Source: Anaerolineaceae bacterium UBA6107
GTDB taxonomy: Bacteria > Chloroflexota > Anaerolineae > Anaerolineales > Anaerolineaceae
DNA: 17,310 nt
Reading direction: 5' to 3'
Assembly (NCBI GenBank): GCA_002428455.1
Contig: DIWL01000067.1
Span: 41,023 to 58,332, forward strand
Within the stretch, counting starts at the first letter, position 1; every line of letters begins with the position of its first letter. The notes below the pieces were generated by a model. The model was not told where the DNA came from. It saw only the letters and a program-made list of their open reading frames with translations, and did not search any database. The position numbers and the translations under genes are program-made. Of this stretch, positions 15,167 through 17,310 are shown in pieces.

Positions 15167-15200
15167 GATAAAAAAAGCGGGGGAATCAATCCCCCGCTTT
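15167..15200 (-). terminator. rho-independent terminator between cytochrome and flavoprotein genes
   Basis: AAAGCGGGGG (15174-15183) pairs with CCCCCGCTTT (15191-15200) around a seven-base loop; on the minus strand the stem runs into about seven T. It stands 19 bases after the cytochrome stop, before the flavoprotein gene, so the two genes are either expressed separately or joined by partial read-through. Confidence 0.92.
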
Positions 15201-15218
15201 GGTTCAGTTACTCAGGTC

Positions 15219-15821
15219 TTAATCTATCGTGTCTTCCCGCGGTGCGTACTCTTCACCAATCAAGCGCTGTCCGCCATTGTCATGACACTGTGAACAGTAA
15301 TCGATCTGGTCGCCGTGCGAAACGTGGCAGGTCTTGCAGGAAAGCATACCATTATGACTGTTGTGCGGGTTCCTTACCAGGAAGTCAGTAGACTGAGCCA
15401 CATATTCTTTACTGATGTGACACTGCAGACAGATATCATCGCCGTAGGTCAACTTCACCAGGTCGCCATTCTCATCCACGGTGTAATCGCCAAGGACAAA
15501 TTTGATGCCGCTGCGAATTTCAGCCGGAACCGGGTAATCATGGCATTCCTTACAGGCAACATTAGCCTGGTAGTGAATATTATCGAGGTCATTGCTGGAG
15601 AGGTAGGAGGTGACGTTCTTGTCCATAATATGGCAGGTTGAACAGAACTGAGGGCTGGTGTTGGAGAGGTGGATCAGGTATCCGCCGCCCGCACCGCCGA
15701 CAACGACCAGGGCTGCCACAACGATGCCAATGATCGCCCAAACGCCCAGCTTCTTGTTCTTCTTTATCTTCTTAACTTCCTCAACCTGTTTTACTTCTTC
15801 AGCCGGGGTAGATTCTGTCAT
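15219..15821 (-). CDS. membrane-anchored pentaheme c-type cytochrome (NapC/NrfH-like N-terminus)
   Basis: A 200-residue protein with a charged cytosolic N-terminus (1-25, Lys/Glu-rich), one membrane helix (about 26-50) and a periplasmic domain with five CxxCH heme sites: CSTCH 60, CKECH 90, CLQCH 131, CKTCH 162 and CSQCH 176. The first site with its following Met (FCSTCHIMDKNV) and the next CKECHDYPVPAEI resemble NapC/NrfH-type quinol dehydrogenases, which usually have four hemes; five here is unusual for that group, and the second half is closer to cytochrome c3 style. It probably takes electrons from menaquinol and passes them outward to the adjacent flavoprotein. AAAGG stands about nine bases before the ATG. 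Heme attachment would be by the Ccm system encoded next to it. Confidence 0.92.
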   Translation of the reverse strand: MTESTPAEEVKQVEEVKKIKKNKKLGVWAIIGIVVAALVVVGGAGGGYLIHLSNTSPQFCSTCHIMDKNVTSYLSSNDLDNIHYQANVACKECHDYPVPAEIRSGIKFVLGDYTVDENGDLVKLTYGDDICLQCHISKEYVAQSTDFLVRNPHNSHNGMLSCKTCHVSHGDQIDYCSQCHDNGGQRLIGEEYAPREDTID

Positions 15822-15897
15822 GATTAACTACCTTTCTCAATGTTCTAAGGTTAATTCGGTCCAGCAATTAATAAAGATGTCCTGAAACTGAAGTGAC

Positions 15898-15926
15898 ATT
15901 ATATATTTCTTTCTTTCATCATGCAA
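15898..15926 (-). promoter_or_regulatory. candidate promoter of the cytochrome gene
   Basis: On the minus strand: -35 TTGCAT (15926-15921), 17-base spacer, perfect -10 TATAAT (15903-15898). The -35 is poor, as expected of an activator-dependent promoter. Transcription would begin near 15890, about 70 bases before the ATG. Confidence 0.6.
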
Positions 15927-15927
15927 G

Positions 15928-15949
15928 CAAAATGCGGGCAAAATGCGGG
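15928..15949 (-). promoter_or_regulatory. tandem 11-bp repeats adjoining the -35 of the cytochrome gene
   Basis: CAAAATGCGGG occurs twice, immediately head to tail (15928-15938 and 15939-15949), one helical turn apart. They abut the predicted -35, and a third degenerate copy covers it (minus strand CTTGCATGATG, seven of eleven matches). This is the geometry of OmpR/PhoB-type activator sites. Confidence 0.55.
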
Positions 15950-15966
15950 AAATCCTACAAATCTAA

Positions 15967-16062
15967 GATTAATGTAATGTCTCACGCATAATATTTTTTA
16001 AAGAATCTGTCCTCCTTACGCTTTCCGGTCAGTTCTTCGCCCTCGGAAAAGTTACATTAATC
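15967..16062. repeat. 11-bp inverted repeat with 74-bp spacer in the divergent intergenic region
   Basis: GATTAATGTAA (15967-15977) and TTACATTAATC (16052-16062) are perfect inverted copies. They stand between the divergent promoters of the cytochrome gene and ccmE. Apart from these promoters, repeats and leaders I see nothing in 15822-16154; no gene fits there. Confidence 0.6.
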
Positions 16063-16095
16063 ATCCTCCGATTGTATTAATACGACATTTTTTAT

Positions 16096-16104
16096 TGTTA
16101 TAAT
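16096..16104 (+). promoter_or_regulatory. extended -10 promoter of ccmE
   Basis: TGTTATAAT contains the extended motif TGn followed by a perfect TATAAT (16099-16104). No good -35 is present, which an extended -10 can compensate. The leader to the start codon at 16155 would be about 45 bases. Confidence 0.55.
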
Positions 16105-16154
16105 CACAATCGCCTCACCTTTCTCGCTATTTATTCGTTGATCAGGAGTTCACG

Positions 16155-16670
16155 TTGGAAGAGAACACCCAGAAGGAAAAATCCCCACGCCAGTTTAAAC
16201 CCAATAAATTCCTCATCGGCGGTGTGTTAATGCTGGCAGCCATTGCGTTACTCGTAATAACCAGCCTAAAGGGTAATGCTCAGTATTATCTGACCGTGGA
16301 TGAACTGACCGCCGGCAAGGCAAAAGCGGGCAACAACGTACGCGTTTCCGGTGTCGTCTTGGGCGATACGATCCAATATGATGCCCGCACCCTTAACCTG
16401 ACCTTCACTGTCGCTCACATACCGGGTGACAATGACGAGATCGAAACGCTCGGCGGACTGGCAAAGGTGCTGCATGAAGCCTCCATCGATCCCGATGCCA
16501 ACCGAATACAGGTATCTTACAACGGCGTGAAGCCGGATCTGCTCACCAATGAAGCGCAGGCCATCATGACCGGCGCGCTGGGCGAGGACGGTGTTTTCTA
16601 TGCCGAGGAATTGCTGCTCAAATGCCCATCCCGCTATGAAGATGGCGTGCCTTCGCAGGTGGCACCATGA
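16155..16670 (+). CDS. ccmE: cytochrome c maturation protein CcmE, CxxxY type
   Basis: CcmE is the heme chaperone of the system I cytochrome c maturation pathway: it receives heme on the outer face of the membrane and passes it to CcmF/CcmH. The 171-residue protein has a basic N-terminus, one membrane anchor (about 19-38) and the OB-fold domain with GNNVRVSGVVLGDTIQYD and VSYNGVKPDLL. The heme-binding site is CPSRY (157-161), a CxxxY motif in place of the HxxxY of Escherichia coli, as known in archaea and Desulfovibrio-type bacteria. The start is TTG at 16155, with AGGAG six bases upstream; no better ATG fits. Its stop overlaps the ccmF start (ATGA), so the two are translationally coupled. 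The adjacent five-heme cytochrome is an obvious client. Confidence 0.93.
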   Translation: MEENTQKEKSPRQFKPNKFLIGGVLMLAAIALLVITSLKGNAQYYLTVDELTAGKAKAGNNVRVSGVVLGDTIQYDARTLNLTFTVAHIPGDNDEIETLGGLAKVLHEASIDPDANRIQVSYNGVKPDLLTNEAQAIMTGALGEDGVFYAEELLLKCPSRYEDGVPSQVAP

Positions 16671-17310
16671 TCGGTCCGATCGGTTACGGGATGCTTGTCA
16701 TCGCCCTGGTCACCTCTCTGTTGGCGGTCGTGACCTCCATCTACGGCGAGCGATCCCGCTCAACTGCCATGCTGGAAACCGCTAGGCGGGCTGCGCTGAT
16801 CACATTCCCTCTATTGACCATATCTGTTATCGCGCTGCTCATCCTGCTCGTCACCGGGCATTTTGAATACGCCTACGTGTACCAGACCACCGACCTGGCA
16901 ATGCCTTTCTATCTCAAGTTGGCAGCCTTGTGGGGTGGTCAGGAAGGCTCCCTGCTCTTCTGGTGCTGGCTGCTTTCCGGATTCACCTTCATCACCCTGG
17001 TCCGCAAGTGGAAATCAGAGCACGACCTGTTGCCCTGGGTGATCACTATTACCAGTTTCACCGTCTTTTTTTTCCTCATCCTGGTGTTATTCTTCGAGAA
17101 TCCTTTCAATCGCTATTTCATCACCATGGACGGGCAGGTGGTCAGCTCGCTCTTTCCACCCATGATGTCGCTGCAGGCTGACCCGCCTGATGGCTCCGGA
17201 CTCAATCCGCTGCTGCGTCATTTCGGGATGGTCGTGCATCCGCCCATGCTTTACCTGGGCTTCACCGGTTTTGTCATCCCTTACGCCTTCGCCATCGCCG
17301 CGCTGATCAC
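16667..17310 (+). CDS. ccmF: cytochrome c heme lyase subunit CcmF (N-terminal part, runs off the right edge)
   Basis: The first 214 residues are present. CcmF is a polytopic membrane protein that takes heme from CcmE and, with CcmH, attaches it to apocytochrome c. The visible part has several membrane segments and the family landmarks: LAALWGGQEGSLLFWCWL, the start of the tryptophan-rich heme-handling region, then the FFENPF segment and DGSGLNPLLRHFGMVVHPPMLYLGF, whose conserved His-Pro-Pro belongs to a heme-ligand region in this family. The ATG at 16667 overlaps the CcmE stop by four bases, a typical coupled arrangement. The remaining C-terminal half and other ccm genes should lie to the right of the window. 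Base use and style match ccmE. Confidence 0.95.
   Translation, partial: MIGPIGYGMLVIALVTSLLAVVTSIYGERSRSTAMLETARRAALITFPLLTISVIALLILLVTGHFEYAYVYQTTDLAMPFYLKLAALWGGQEGSLLFWCWLLSGFTFITLVRKWKSEHDLLPWVITITSFTVFFFLILVLFFENPFNRYFITMDGQVVSSLFPPMMSLQADPPDGSGLNPLLRHFGMVVHPPMLYLGFTGFVIPYAFAIAALI

Noticed and set aside
15158..15176. TATAAT on the minus strand just after the cytochrome terminator, as promoter of the flavoprotein gene
   Set aside because: Its -35 would fall in the terminator stem and T-run, where no hexamer fits. The box may be chance in AT-rich sequence, so I leave the promoter unassigned.

Overview
The window looks like chromosomal DNA of an anaerobic, c-type-cytochrome-containing bacterium, most likely an uncultured Chloroflexota (Anaerolineae-like). 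This is an inference from gene content and protein style: a CxxxY-type CcmE, compact tatC-tatA-tatB-like genes, a DUF368 permease, a DUF3597 protein and a YgeY-type peptidase. There is no rRNA or other marker to confirm it. Base composition is moderate, and no tRNA, rRNA, insertion sequence, phage gene or CRISPR array is visible.

Layout. Positions 1-9432 are all minus strand. Reading in the direction of transcription, they are: a small lysine-rich protein (9426-9316); a DUF368 permease, an MFS permease and a DegV protein (9033-5949); a radical SAM protein with its own good promoter (5717-4161); a decayed patatin-like gene (4127-3232); a second radical SAM protein (3104-2196); an NAD-dependent epimerase and a gluconokinase (2066-495); and the start of an M20/YgeY-type hydrolase that runs off the left edge. 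Positions 9617-13375 are plus strand: DUF3597 protein with a near-perfect promoter and terminator, DUF1684 protein, macro-domain protein, then tatC, tatA and a tatB-like gene, closed by a strong bidirectional terminator. Positions 13458-15821 are minus strand: a membrane-anchored five-heme cytochrome and a Tat-exported flavoprotein lipoprotein. From 16155 the plus strand carries ccmE and the start of ccmF.

How the right half works together. The last 5.5 kb form a coherent extracytoplasmic electron-transfer locus. CcmE and CcmF attach heme to c-type cytochromes. TatABC exports folded cofactor proteins. The pentaheme cytochrome can pass electrons from the membrane to the flavoprotein, which has the fumarate-reductase-like FAD fold but lacks the fumarate reductase catalytic residues where I can align them. 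The terminal electron acceptor is therefore unknown, and this module is the best candidate for an undescribed function.

The other main point is the patatin-like gene between the two radical SAM genes. It carries three separate lesions (one frameshift and two in-frame stops), while its neighbours are intact. Regulatory structure is rich on the right side: two adjacent 11-bp direct repeats next to the cytochrome promoter, an 8-bp inverted repeat in the flavoprotein leader, and an 11-bp inverted repeat with a 74-bp spacer in the divergent cytochrome/ccmE region.
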